A stretch of DNA of 64,000 nucleotides from Neisseria dumasiana (GCF_022870885.1 NZ_CP091509.1:1798001-1862000), one strand, 5' to 3'; counted from the first letter of the stretch, positions 27,530 to 35,950 are shown. The notes: a model not told the origin generated them from the sequence alone. Program-made: numbers and translations.

Positions 27530-28072
27530 ATGAACATCATCTCCACCGCCATTCCCGACGTAAAAATTCTCGAACCCAAAGTATTCGGCGACGAGCGCGG
27601 TTTTTTTATGGAAACCTTCCGCGACCAATGGTTTAGAGAAAACGTCTGCAACCGCACTTTTGTGCAGGAAAACCACTCCAAATCCGCCGCCGGCGTTTTG
27701 CGCGGCCTGCACTACCAAACCGAAAACACCCAAGGCAAGCTGGTGCGGGTGATTTCCGGCAGCGTGTTTGATGTGGCTGTGGACTTGCGCCGCTCATCGC
27801 CCACTTTCGGCCGTTGGGTCGGCGCGGTTTTATCTGCCGACAACAAACGCCAACTGTGGGTGCCGGAAGGCTTTGCCCACGGCTTTTATGTACTGGGAGA
27901 CGGCGCGGAATTCGTGTATAAATGCACCGATTACTACAACCCGCAAGCCGAGCATTGCCTGTTGTGGAACGACCCTTCTGTGAACATCCGCTGGCCGCTC
28001 ACGGACGAGCCGCAACTGTCGGCGAAAGATGCGGCCGGCAAAACGCTTGCCCAAGCCGTTGTTTTTGAATAA
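27530..28072 (+). CDS. rmlC: dTDP-4-dehydrorhamnose 3,5-epimerase
   Basis: A 180-residue cupin epimerase, the third step to dTDP-L-rhamnose. The catalytic His61 is in GVLRGLHYQ, with NHSKSAAG before it and the GKLVRVISGSVFDVAVDLRR strand after it. EGFAHGFYVL and YKCTDYYNP complete the active site. Length matches the family. The gene order B-A-D-C differs from the rfbC-A-B order remembered for the N. meningitidis capsule locus. An inverted uptake-sequence pair follows and may end the rml transcript. Confidence 0.95.
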   Translation: MNIISTAIPDVKILEPKVFGDERGFFMETFRDQWFRENVCNRTFVQENHSKSAAGVLRGLHYQTENTQGKLVRVISGSVFDVAVDLRRSSPTFGRWVGAVLSADNKRQLWVPEGFAHGFYVLGDGAEFVYKCTDYYNPQAEHCLLWNDPSVNIRWPLTDEPQLSAKDAAGKTLAQAVVFE

Positions 28073-28087
28073 TGTCGGTATTTCCTT

Positions 28088-28122
28088 TTCAGACGGCCTC
28101 ATCCGCTCTAAGGCCGTCTGAA
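28088..28122. terminator. Inverted uptake-sequence pair after rmlC
   Basis: TTCAGACGGCCT and AGGCCGTCTGAA flank an 11-base loop. It probably acts as a terminator between rmlC and the next transferase gene. Confidence 0.75.
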
Positions 28123-28148
28123 CATTTATGTGAATCATTGTGAACCTT

Positions 28149-29201
28149 ATGAACCCTATCGCCATCAGCATCAACCGATTCAACCGAGGCGGCGGCATGG
28201 AAAGCTATACTTTCGACATCGTCCGCGCGCTGGCCGCACAAAACATACCCGTTCGCGTTTATGCCTCAAGGTTCGACACTTCCCTGCCCGAATACGCGCA
28301 AATCGGCGCGCAAACCGTTAATCAGAAACGCATTCCCAAAAAGCTGCGCCCGTTTTTCTTTGCACGCCAACTTCAAAAACTGCGCCGCAGCGGCGAACGG
28401 CTGATCGCCTGCAACCCCGGCGACCACGCCGATATTTTCGTGTGCGGCGGCACGCATTTAGGCTATCTGCGCGGTATGCAGCAACAGCCTACCCTGCTCG
28501 ACAAACTCACCATCCGCCGCAACCGCACCAATTACCGCACCGCCCAATCCATCATGGCGCATTCCGCTTTGATGCAGCACGAGCTGGTCGAACTCTACGG
28601 CGTGAACCCCGACAAAATCCGCGTGGTGTATCCGCCTGCCGACACCGCACGCTTTTCCCCCGCCCGGCCGGAAGATATTGCCGCCCTGCGCCAAAAATAC
28701 GGTTTCGGCGAACACGAAACCGTGTTCCTCTTCCCTTCCACCGGCCACAAACGCAAAGGCTTGGACATGCTCGCCGCCTTTTTCGAGCATACCGATCTGC
28801 CGGTAAAGCTCGCCGTGGCCGGTTCGCCGCTGCCCCGCCCGATGAAAAATATAGTGGAACTCGGCTTCTGCAAAAACATGCCCGAACTTTACCGCGCCGC
28901 CGATTTCACCATCATGGCCTCGTTGTACGAACCTTTCGGCTTGGTGGGTGTAGAATCGGTGTTGAGCGGCACGCGCGTGGTGTTGTCCGACAACATGGCC
29001 TGCACGGAAGTGATGAACGATAAGGCCGGTTTCTTCTTCTCGCGCACGCGCCCCGAAACACTGGCTGCCGCCGTGGAACAAGCCGTCGCCCTCAAACAGA
29101 GCGGCACGCACAAACTGGCCGACCCGCAACAGGCATTAACTTACAATCCCTCTTTAGAACAGCACATTACCGAGCTTCAAGCCATGCTTGAGGCCGTCTG
29201 A
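28149..29201 (+). CDS. Glycosyltransferase, GT4-like (LOS/LPS type)
   Basis: A GT-B transferase of 350 residues. The N-terminus reads ISINRFNRGGGMESYTFDIV, the acceptor loop of WaaG-like enzymes. The C-terminal half contains ETVFLFPSTGHKRKGLDMLA and MASLYEPFGLVGVESVLSGT, the E-x7-E donor region. It probably works on the lipooligosaccharide core or O-linked glycan, since gmhB follows. ATG 28149 was chosen; a GTG three codons earlier (28140) is possible. Composition is typical of the rest of the genome. The stop codon TGA is part of an uptake sequence (GAG GCC GTC TGA), and gmhB starts 14 bases later. Confidence 0.85.
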   Translation: MNPIAISINRFNRGGGMESYTFDIVRALAAQNIPVRVYASRFDTSLPEYAQIGAQTVNQKRIPKKLRPFFFARQLQKLRRSGERLIACNPGDHADIFVCGGTHLGYLRGMQQQPTLLDKLTIRRNRTNYRTAQSIMAHSALMQHELVELYGVNPDKIRVVYPPADTARFSPARPEDIAALRQKYGFGEHETVFLFPSTGHKRKGLDMLAAFFEHTDLPVKLAVAGSPLPRPMKNIVELGFCKNMPELYRAADFTIMASLYEPFGLVGVESVLSGTRVVLSDNMACTEVMNDKAGFFFSRTRPETLAAAVEQAVALKQSGTHKLADPQQALTYNPSLEQHITELQAMLEAV

Positions 29202-29215
29202 AAGGTATCGCACGC

Positions 29216-29794
29216 ATGAAACTGATTATTCTCGACCGCGACGGCGTGATTAACCACGACCGCGACGACTTCGTAAAATCCTGCGACGAATGGGTGCCCA
29301 TCGAAGGCAGCATGGATGCCATTGCCTTCCTAACCGAAGCAGGCTACACCATCGCCGTGGCCACCAACCAATCCGGCATCGGCAGAAAATACTTTACCCT
29401 GCAAGACCTTACCGAAATGCACACCAAAATGCACCGCTTGGTACAACAGGCCGGCGGCAAAATCGACGGCATCTGGTTCTGCCCGCATCTGGCCGACGAC
29501 AACTGCGGCTGCCGCAAACCCAAGCCCGGCATGATTACCGACATCATCGAGCGTTTCAACGCCGATGCCGCCGAAACTTGGCTGGTGGGCGACAGCCTGC
29601 GTGATTTGCAGGCGATTGACGCAGTCGGCGGCAAATCCGCGCTGGTGCTGACCGGCAAAGGCAAAAAAACGCTCGAAAACCAAGGCGACGACCTGCCCGA
29701 ACGCACGCAAATCTTCGACAACCTGCTGGCTTTTTCGCAATACCTGATGCAGGAAAACGCTCGCCAGCAGGCGGCAGAACATCAGGCCGTCTGA
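29216..29794 (+). CDS. gmhB: D-glycero-beta-D-manno-heptose 1,7-bisphosphate 7-phosphatase
   Basis: A 192-residue HAD phosphatase for the ADP-heptose pathway of LOS inner core synthesis. The nucleophile motif is LDRDGVINHD at the N-terminus, TNQSGIGRKYF holds motif II, and a zinc-binding loop CPHLADDNCGCRKPKPG is typical of GmhB. GDSLRDLQAIDA is the acidic motif. The terminal residues QAV and the stop come from an uptake sequence (CAG GCC GTC TGA). Nested between a GT4 gene and an acyltransferase, it forms part of an envelope-biosynthesis operon. Confidence 0.93.
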   Translation: MKLIILDRDGVINHDRDDFVKSCDEWVPIEGSMDAIAFLTEAGYTIAVATNQSGIGRKYFTLQDLTEMHTKMHRLVQQAGGKIDGIWFCPHLADDNCGCRKPKPGMITDIIERFNADAAETWLVGDSLRDLQAIDAVGGKSALVLTGKGKKTLENQGDDLPERTQIFDNLLAFSQYLMQENARQQAAEHQAV

Positions 29795-29817
29795 AAACCC
29801 GTTAAAGAAAGCTCCCG

Positions 29818-30552
29818 ATGCTCTATATCCGCAACCTGATTTACTGGCTGGTATTGGTATTGATTACCCCGCCGATGTTCACCGTTATCATTCCCATCGC
29901 CCTGATTCCCAAAGGTGCAAACCACGTCGGCCGCGCTTGGGCGTTGATACTGATGTGGATGCTCAAGCACATCATCGGCCTCAAATACCGCGTGGTCGGA
30001 GCAGAAAACATCCCCGACCGCCCCTCGATTATTTGCAGCAAACACCAATCGGGCTGGGAAACGCTCGCCTTTCAGGAAATCTTTCCCCTGCACGTTTTCG
30101 TGGCCAAAAAAGAACTGTTCAAACTGCCCTTCTTCGGCTGGGGGCTGAAACTTGCCAAAACCATCGGCATCGACCGCAGCAACCGCACCCAAGCCAACCG
30201 CCAGCTGATGGAGCAAGGCTTGGCGCGTAAAAAAGAAGGCTTTTGGATTACCATTTTCCCCGAAGGCACACGCCTGCCGCCCGGCACACGCGGCAAATAC
30301 AAACTCGGCGCCGCACGCATGGCGAAAATGTTCGAGATGGATTTGGTGCCCGTTGCCCTCAACAGCGGCGAATTCTGGCCGCGCAATTCGTTTTTGAAAT
30401 ACCCGGGCGAAATCACCATAGTCATCGGCAAACCCGTTGCCCACAGCAGCGGCACACCCGAAGAGTTGATGGCCCAATGCGAAAACTGGATTGAAAGCCA
30501 ACAGGAAAAAATCGACGGTGCCGGGCCGTTTGCCGCCAAAAAGGCCGTCTGA
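29818..30552 (+). CDS. 1-acyl-sn-glycerol-3-phosphate acyltransferase (PlsC/NlaB-like)
   Basis: A 244-residue membrane acyltransferase. An N-terminal hydrophobic anchor (LIYWLVLVLITPPMFTVIIP) precedes the catalytic block KHQSGWETLAF, where the usual HX4D motif reads H-x4-E, and the FPEGTRLPPGTRGKYKLGA substrate motif. It should add the second acyl chain in phosphatidic acid synthesis. The gmhB-acyltransferase order resembles the gmhX-nlaB pair known from meningococci. Its stop codon lies in an uptake sequence (AAG GCC GTC TGA) that also begins a terminator hairpin. Confidence 0.85.
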   Translation: MLYIRNLIYWLVLVLITPPMFTVIIPIALIPKGANHVGRAWALILMWMLKHIIGLKYRVVGAENIPDRPSIICSKHQSGWETLAFQEIFPLHVFVAKKELFKLPFFGWGLKLAKTIGIDRSNRTQANRQLMEQGLARKKEGFWITIFPEGTRLPPGTRGKYKLGAARMAKMFEMDLVPVALNSGEFWPRNSFLKYPGEITIVIGKPVAHSSGTPEELMAQCENWIESQQEKIDGAGPFAAKKAV

Positions 30553-30568
30553 ACATTTCAGACGGCCT
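30542..30568. terminator. Uptake-sequence terminator overlapping the acyltransferase stop
   Basis: AGGCCGTCTGAA and TTTCAGACGGCCT form a hairpin whose left arm holds the stop codon of the preceding gene. Confidence 0.8.
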
Positions 30569-30595
30569 CCACACCCAACAACATCATACCAACCC

Positions 30596-30775
30596 ATGAA
30601 CAGCGACACCTATTCCGCCCTCATCTTCGCCGTGCTGGTTACCCTGATCGGCGGAGCTTATTTCAACCGCAGTCTGCGCGATGCAGGCGTGCCGGCCAAC
30701 GCCCGCACCGCCCTGCTCGCCGTCGGAGCCGCCGTGATTATCGGCTGTGTGCTCTATTATCTCGGCCTGATTTGA
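30596..30775 (+). CDS. Small hypothetical two-helix membrane protein
   Basis: A 59-residue protein. Two hydrophobic helices, SALIFAVLVTLIGGAYF and TALLAVGAAVIIGCVLYYLG, are linked by a short loop with NRSLRDAGVPANAR. The family is not recognised. ATG 30596 was chosen; the frame is open upstream to 30491 inside the acyltransferase gene. It ends two bases before the start of the YgjP-like gene, so the two are probably one operon. Confidence 0.65.
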   Translation: MNSDTYSALIFAVLVTLIGGAYFNRSLRDAGVPANARTALLAVGAAVIIGCVLYYLGLI

Positions 30776-30777
30776 CC

Positions 30778-31464
30778 ATGCAGCTTGCCCACACCCTTTC
30801 AGACGGCCTCGACATCACGCTCCATCTGAAACGTAGCGCCAAGAAAAACATCATTTTGCGCCCGCTGTCGGCAGCCGCTATCCGCATCAACATTCCGCCT
30901 TTTTTGAGCGAACGGCAACTGCGTCTGTGGCTGCAACACAACGAAGCACTCGTTCTGCGCACCCTGCGGCACACACCGCCCGCGCCCACGCCGCACACCG
31001 CACCCGAACACATTTGGTATCGCGGCCAACCCCACCAACTCCGCACCCACGCGCAACACCACATCAGCCACCAACCGCCGTACTTTCTGCTGCCGGAGCA
31101 ACCGTGGGCGCAGCAAAAAACGCATTTGCGCCGCTTTCTCACCGAACGCGCCGCCGAAACCCTGCTGCCGCGCTTGCAGCAACACGCCCACACCCTGCAA
31201 CTCTTCCCCGCCGCCACCGCCCTGAGCAACGCCAAAACCTTTTGGGGTGTATGCCGGCAGCGCACCGGCATCCGCCTGAACTGGCGTTTGATCGGCGCGC
31301 CCGATTTCGTGATTGATTATGTGTGCATCCACGAACTCTGCCACCTTCCCCATCCCGACCACAGCCCGCGCTTTTGGGCGCTGCTCAACCGCCACACGCC
31401 CCATACCGATACCGCCAAACAATGGCTGAAACAACACGGCAACGAACTGTTTTTGCTGGATTAA
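30778..31464 (+). CDS. YgjP-like M48-type metallopeptidase (DUF45)
   Basis: A 228-residue protein of the YgjP/WLM-related DUF45 family. The zinc motif is HELCHLPHPDHSPRFWALLN near residue 182, with the two motif histidines, the glutamate, and the downstream DHS. The N-terminal part contains LHLKRSAKKNIILRPLSAAA and an interior region rich in histidine and proline (LRHTPPAPTPHTAPEHIWYR). FWGVCRQRTGIRLNWRLIG precedes the zinc helix as in the family. Cellular role and substrate are unknown. I chose ATG 30778 (MQLAHTLSDG); an uptake-like core (TTCAGACGGCC) in frame encodes SDGL. A terminator follows. Confidence 0.82.
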   Translation: MQLAHTLSDGLDITLHLKRSAKKNIILRPLSAAAIRINIPPFLSERQLRLWLQHNEALVLRTLRHTPPAPTPHTAPEHIWYRGQPHQLRTHAQHHISHQPPYFLLPEQPWAQQKTHLRRFLTERAAETLLPRLQQHAHTLQLFPAATALSNAKTFWGVCRQRTGIRLNWRLIGAPDFVIDYVCIHELCHLPHPDHSPRFWALLNRHTPHTDTAKQWLKQHGNELFLLD

Positions 31465-31490
31465 GCCACCCTACGCCCGAATACAAAGAA

Positions 31491-31515
31491 GCCGTCTGAA
31501 AAACTTTTCAGACGG
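31491..31515. terminator. Uptake-sequence terminator between the YgjP-like gene and grxD
   Basis: GCCGTCTGAAAA paired with TTTTCAGACGGC, placed between convergent genes. Confidence 0.8.
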
Positions 31516-31551
31516 CCTCCAAACCGATGATTCAAAACACCGGCGCGTTCA

Positions 31552-31860
31552 TTACGCTTTCAATGCCTCTTGCAGCTCACCGGCTTCATACATTTCCATC
31601 ATGATGTCCGAACCGCCGAGAAACTCGCCGTTTACATACAGTTGCGGAATGGTCGGCCAGTTGCTGTATTCTTTAATGCCTTGGCGCACGGCATCATTTT
31701 CCAGCACGTTTACGGTAACGAAATCTTCGCAACCCGCAGCTTGAAGAAGCTGCACCGCACGCGAAGAAAAGCCGCATTGCGGAAACTGCTTGGTACCTTT
31801 CATAAACAGCACTACGCGGTGGGTGGTTACGACTTCTTTGATTTGTTCTTGAATACTCAT
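31552..31860 (-). CDS. grxD: Monothiol glutaredoxin Grx4-type
   Basis: A 102-residue CGFS glutaredoxin that carries or transfers [2Fe-2S] clusters. The active-site motif is QCGFSSRAVQLL with Cys29, and Lys21 in FMKGTK, WPTIPQLYVNGEFLGGSDI and MYEAGEL are the glutathione-binding parts. Length and motifs match the family. It is transcribed alone. Confidence 0.95.
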   Translation of the reverse strand: MSIQEQIKEVVTTHRVVLFMKGTKQFPQCGFSSRAVQLLQAAGCEDFVTVNVLENDAVRQGIKEYSNWPTIPQLYVNGEFLGGSDIMMEMYEAGELQEALKA

Positions 31861-31934
31861 CTCAATTCCTGATTCTCAAAATAAAACGATTAAACGCCCG
31901 CATTATACGCGGTTTGAAAAAAGATACATTAAGC

Positions 31935-32822
31935 TTATTTGCGGTTGCTCAACATAATCCCGCCGAAAATCGCTGCGATGCCCACCACATGGTAGGTCTG
32001 CAAAGTCTCGCCCAAAAGCGTTACCGCCAGCAGTGTGCCGAACACGGGCATCAGATAAATGCTCAAGCCCGCACCCACCGCGCCCAAGCGGGCGATGGCG
32101 GCGGTGTAGCATAAATAAGCCACCACGGAAGGGAAAATGCCCACATAGGCAAAGCCAGCCAGCGAACGCAGGTTCCAATTCACCACCGCACCGCCGGCCT
32201 GTTCCCACCACCACAAAGGCAGCAGCACCAGCAAGCCCAACATAATCTGCACGGCGGTCAAACCCGTGCGGTTGATTTCTGCCGGTATTCTCTTCATCCA
32301 CAATGTGTAAAACGCCCAACACACCGCCGCAGCAAACACCCATAAATCGCCGGGGTGGAAACGCAGCGCCACAAGATTGTCCATGCTGCCTTGCAACACG
32401 ACAACCAACACACCCGACAGCGATAGCAGCAACCCGGCCATCTGAAAACGGTTCAGCCGCTGCCCGTAAAACACCGCGCCGATCAGCATAATCAACACGG
32501 GAATGCACGAATTGAGCAGCAAAGCGTTGGTGCCGGTGGTCGTGTGCAAGCCTGCATACACCAGCGTGTTAAACGCGGCAATGCCTGTGAGCGCCGTGGC
32601 TGCCACCATTTTTTTGTGCTGGAAATACAGCGCTTTATCGCGCCGCATCGCCGCCCAAGCAAACGGCAGCAGAATCAGCAGCGAAATCACCCATCGCCCG
32701 AACGACAAGGTAAACGGCGGAATATCGTTACGCACCGCCCGCGCCACAATCACGTTCCCCGCCCATAACAGCGGCGGGGTGAGCAGAAACGGCAGGTTTT
32801 TCAGCAGGGAAGGTTTCGACAT
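31935..32822 (-). CDS. EamA/DMT family permease
   Basis: A 295-residue drug/metabolite transporter superfamily protein with about ten helices in two EamA repeats. Examples are LPFLLTPPLLWAGNVIVARA at the start, FTLSFGRWVISLLILLPFAW, LLLSLSGVLVVVLQ and, in the second repeat, GAGLSIYLMPVFGTLLAVTL followed by HVVGIAAIFGGIML. The substrate is unknown; the family includes metabolite and amino-acid exporters. Upstream on the minus strand lies argC (39 bases apart), so they may be co-transcribed. Confidence 0.85.
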   Translation of the reverse strand: MSKPSLLKNLPFLLTPPLLWAGNVIVARAVRNDIPPFTLSFGRWVISLLILLPFAWAAMRRDKALYFQHKKMVAATALTGIAAFNTLVYAGLHTTTGTNALLLNSCIPVLIMLIGAVFYGQRLNRFQMAGLLLSLSGVLVVVLQGSMDNLVALRFHPGDLWVFAAAVCWAFYTLWMKRIPAEINRTGLTAVQIMLGLLVLLPLWWWEQAGGAVVNWNLRSLAGFAYVGIFPSVVAYLCYTAAIARLGAVGAGLSIYLMPVFGTLLAVTLLGETLQTYHVVGIAAIFGGIMLSNRK

Positions 32823-32861
32823 AACGGACTGGAAATCAAACTAAGCAAAACATGATGCGGA

Positions 32862-33908
32862 TTACGGCAGCAGCGGCGTGTTGCCCAAGCCTGCGTTTTC
32901 GTTAAAGCCGAACATAATATTCATGTTCTGCACCGCCTGCCCTGCCGCGCCTTTTACCAGATTATCGATTACCGACAGCACAATCCACACATCGCTTTGC
33001 GGCGCCTGCTGCACACTGATGCGGCACAGGTTTGCCCCGCGCACGCTGCGTGTTTCCGGTGTGCTGCCCGCAGGCATGATGTCCACAAACGCGCTGTCGC
33101 CATAAAAACCGCTTAAGATTTCATGCGGGTCGGAGCCGTCTTTCAGATGCACATACATGGTGGCCTGCATGCCGCGTATCATCGGCGTGAGATGCGGCAC
33201 AAACACCAGCCCGTCGGCCACGCCGTTTTGCAGGCCGCTGATGGTTTGCTTGATTTCGGGCAGGTGGCGGTGTCCGCCCACGCCGTAGGCTTTGAAGTTG
33301 TCGCCCGCCTCGCACAGCAGCGTGCCCACATTAGCCTTGCGCCCCGCGCCCGATACGCCGGATTTGCAGTCGGCAATCAGCGGCATGTTTTCTTTCAGAC
33401 GGCCTGCTTTCAACAAAGGCAGCAAGGCCAGCGAAACGCAGGTCGGATAGCAGCCGGGGTTGGCCACCAAACGCGCTTTTGCCACTTCGGCACGGTTCAT
33501 CTCACTCAAACCGTACACCGCCTCGGCAACCGTTTCGGGGCTGGCGTGCGTCATGCCGTACCATTTTTCCCAAGTGGGAATGTCTTTGATGCGGTAGTCG
33601 GCCGACAAATCGACTACGCGCACGCCCTTAGCCAACAGCTCCGGCGCTTCTTTCATGGCTACGCCGTTGGGCGTGGCAAAAAACACCACGTCGCACGATG
33701 CCAAATCGGCATCATCGGGCGTTTGGAACACCAAGTCATACACACCGCGCAGGCTGGGAAAATAATCGGCCACCGCAATACCCGCCTCGCCGCGGCTGGT
33801 TACGGCACAAACATCAACATGGGGATGAGCAGACAAAAGGCGCAGCAGCTCCACGCCTGTGTAACCGGTTGCGCCGACAATACCCGCTTTCATTTTTTGA
33901 TGCGACAT
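32862..33908 (-). CDS. argC: N-acetyl-gamma-glutamyl-phosphate reductase
   Basis: A 348-residue NADPH-dependent enzyme, third step of arginine synthesis. The nucleotide loop [29 protein letters not shown], the catalytic cysteine in [19 protein letters not shown] (near residue 158), and [12 protein letters not shown] are visible. I chose ATG 33908, after a GAGGAAC ribosome-binding site; an internal ATG five codons later (MKAGIVG) is the alternative. argF of the same pathway lies at 55.9 kb. A degenerate in-frame uptake sequence encodes GRLKENMP. Confidence 0.94.
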   Translation of the reverse strand: MSHQKMKAGIVGATGYTGVELLRLLSAHPHVDVCAVTSRGEAGIAVADYFPSLRGVYDLVFQTPDDADLASCDVVFFATPNGVAMKEAPELLAKGVRVVDLSADYRIKDIPTWEKWYGMTHASPETVAEAVYGLSEMNRAEVAKARLVANPGCYPTCVSLALLPLLKAGRLKENMPLIADCKSGVSGAGRKANVGTLLCEAGDNFKAYGVGGHRHLPEIKQTISGLQNGVADGLVFVPHLTPMIRGMQATMYVHLKDGSDPHEILSGFYGDSAFVDIMPAGSTPETRSVRGANLCRISVQQAPQSDVWIVLSVIDNLVKGAAGQAVQNMNIMFGFNENAGLGNTPLLP

Positions 33909-33965
33909 GATGTTCCTCTACTTAAACCAAGGTGTTTTTATCAAGCCGCCAGTTTAAGCGCAAAC

Positions 33966-34015
33966 AGGCCGTCTGAAAAGATTGGTTCAGGCTGTTTTAT
34001 CTTTTCAGACGGCCT
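33966..34015. terminator. Uptake-sequence inverted pair after nnrS
   Basis: AGGCCGTCTGAAAAGAT pairs with ATCTTTTCAGACGGCCT across a 16-base loop, between argC (upstream leader) and the end of nnrS. Confidence 0.75.
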
Positions 34016-34042
34016 CATGTTCAAACCGAACTCAAGCATACG

Positions 34043-35197
34043 TTAACCCGGTTTGCCGTCTGCTCGCGGCGCAATCAGCCACGGAATATAACGCCACGCA
34101 TACAGCAGCAGCGACACCGCAAACAAAGCGGCCGACAAGCGGATGCTGTGGGTATAAGCCGTGCTGCCCACAAAAGCTGCCAGCACACGCACCAGGGTTG
34201 CTCCCACCATCAGCCAAAACGCCAAAGTCATCGGCGACGGTGCAGGATAAATCGGATGCCCCGTATGGCCGAGCGCCGTCCGCGCCATCATGCCCAGCGT
34301 CAGCAAGCCGATACCGCCCACGCCGATCAAGTGCACGCCCAAGCTCGTAAAAGCGATAAACCATTGCGCCACACCCACCACCATCAAGCCCAGCGCCGTA
34401 AACAGATAGCCTGCAAACAAAACCCACAGCATCGGCTCGCGCAACACCTGCTTGTGCCACCAGCGGAAAAGCTGCACCAGATTAATCACACCCGCAGCAA
34501 ACGCACACCATGCCACCAGCAGAAAGGCCGTCTGAAAAAGCATCAACACCGCCGCCAACATAGGCAGCACCAAAGCCGACAAAGCCACCCACATCGGCGA
34601 AGACACCTGCTCAATACCCAAACGCTTGGCCGTGAAAAACGGCATAATCCGCATCCCCACTAAGCCGATAAACCCCGCCACCATCATCAGGCCCGCCAAT
34701 ATCATGTTCATCAGCACGCCCGTTTCATGGGATTGAAGGTAAAAATGGAACACGGCATGGGTTAAGCCGAACACCGCCAGTGCCACCACGGCGATATAGT
34801 TGCGCGAATTTTTGCTTTCGACCACCGGAATCGCCATGCACACCGCCGCGCCGCCCAAAAACAGCGTTCCCAACACCCCGCTGATTGCCGCGCCGTGCGG
34901 AAAATACATTGCAATACGCGCCAGCAGCCAGCAAGCCGCCAAGCCAAACAAAGCCGCCCCGCGCGTAGGCGGCTGGCCGGTCCACGTTGCCACAGCCGTC
35001 AGCAGAAAGCCTACCACCACCGCACCGGCATAACCCCAAATCATTTCATGCGCGTGCCAAAAAAACGAAGGCATGTCTGCCGTACCCTGATAACCGAATC
35101 CCCACAGCAATATCGACACGGCACCAAACACAGCTGCCAGCGCATAAAACGGGCGGAAAGCCATTGCCCACACAGGATGGGAAAACAAGGTTTTCAT
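34043..35197 (-). CDS. nnrS: NnrS family protein, nitric oxide response
   Basis: A 384-residue membrane protein of the NnrS family, heme- and copper-containing proteins that protect against nitric oxide and are usually controlled by NsrR or NnrR. About 12 helices are visible. Family segments are HPVWAMAFRPFYALAAVFGA, FFWHAHEMIWGYAGAVVVGF, MRIMPFFTAKRLG and GVGGIGLLTLGMMARTALGH TGH. Histidines in WHAHEM and in GLTHAVFHF could bind heme. One in-frame uptake sequence encodes LFQTAFLL. Its upstream region is interrupted by a 143-bp mini-element 25 bases from the start, with an NsrR half-site between them. Confidence 0.88.
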   Translation of the reverse strand: MKTLFSHPVWAMAFRPFYALAAVFGAVSILLWGFGYQGTADMPSFFWHAHEMIWGYAGAVVVGFLLTAVATWTGQPPTRGAALFGLAACWLLARIAMYFPHGAAISGVLGTLFLGGAAVCMAIPVVESKNSRNYIAVVALAVFGLTHAVFHFYLQSHETGVLMNMILAGLMMVAGFIGLVGMRIMPFFTAKRLGIEQVSSPMWVALSALVLPMLAAVLMLFQTAFLLVAWCAFAAGVINLVQLFRWWHKQVLREPMLWVLFAGYLFTALGLMVVGVAQWFIAFTSLGVHLIGVGGIGLLTLGMMARTALGHTGHPIYPAPSPMTLAFWLMVGATLVRVLAAFVGSTAYTHSIRLSAALFAVSLLLYAWRYIPWLIAPRADGKPG

Positions 35198-35221
35198 GGT
35201 AAGTTCCTTTTATATAAGTTT

Positions 35222-35364
35222 GAGACCTTTGCAAAGCCGCCAGATGTGGATGCAGTTCAAGGCGTAGCAGCACAGCGAGTGCAGACATATCATATAGATA
35301 GGCAAACGAGCGGGCAGCGCACAACGCAGAAATGCGCCGCAGATGGGGGTTTTGCAAAGGTCTC
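35222..35364. repeat. 143-bp mini-element, copy A
   Basis: Terminal inverted repeats GAGACCTTTGCAAAGCC / (reverse complement) GAGACCTTTGCAAAACC. The interior carries AGATGTGGATGCAGTTCAAG and CAGACATATCATATAGATAG. Two further full copies of the same length lie at 47929-48071 (inverted) and 59487-59629. It has no coding capacity of its own, so it is probably mobilised by an IS5-type transposase with similar ends. Confidence 0.8.
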
Positions 35365-35584
35365 CAGTTTTATATCAGTGATCTTCACATACCAAAACGC
35401 CGGACAAGCATCCAAGCAGCCGCGTCTAAAAGATTGCCGCCCACCTTGCCAAAATATTGTTCAGACGGCCATCCTACAAAAGTCTTAATGCGTATCAGCC
35501 TTAATCAGCAGCAGCCAATGCTCAATCCATACCTCAAATACAAATCGAGGCCGTCTGAAAACTTTCCCCTCCGGCTTTAGCAGT

Positions 35585-35950
35585 TCAATTCAAAAACGGC
35601 TCAAGCGCCGGAAACAGTTCACGCTCTTCAAAACGCGCATGGTCGCGCAAAGTCGTGGCAAAACGAGTGTTCCACTCAGCATCATCGTATTGCGATGCCG
35701 CCGCCATTCCGCGCAGCAAAACATGTTCCGCCTCAAAACGCTGCCGCAGAGCCGAATCCACCTTATCCCAATACGGAGCGAACTGCGCTTCTTCCGCGGC
35801 AAAATGCGCAAACAAATCAGGTAGGTGCGCTTCAATATCATCGCTGTGGTTCTGATTGGGATCGCGCAAAATCCGCACACATAATGCCAAAGTATGATGG
35901 TGATCGCGCGAACGCTCGATTAAATCGGGATGGCGTTTCAAAGGTTTCAT
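35585..35950 (-). CDS. Hemerythrin-like domain protein
   Basis: A 121-residue four-helix protein with the hemerythrin HHE pattern: LIERSRDHHHTLALCVRIL, LFAHFAAEEAQFAPYWDKV, RFEAEHVLLRGMAAASQY and TTLRDHARFEERELFPALEP provide histidines and acidic residues for a di-iron site. Such proteins sense or buffer oxygen, nitric oxide or iron. It lies divergently beside nsrR across a perfect palindrome, so it is very likely repressed by NsrR and induced by nitric oxide. Confidence 0.85.
   Translation of the reverse strand: MKPLKRHPDLIERSRDHHHTLALCVRILRDPNQNHSDDIEAHLPDLFAHFAAEEAQFAPYWDKVDSALRQRFEAEHVLLRGMAAASQYDDAEWNTRFATTLRDHARFEERELFPALEPFLN

Noticed and set aside
20824..28072. Full capsule locus
   Set aside because: galE and the rml genes resemble region D of a capsule locus, but no capsule transport (ctr) or polymerase gene is visible, so the block is called surface polysaccharide/LOS only.
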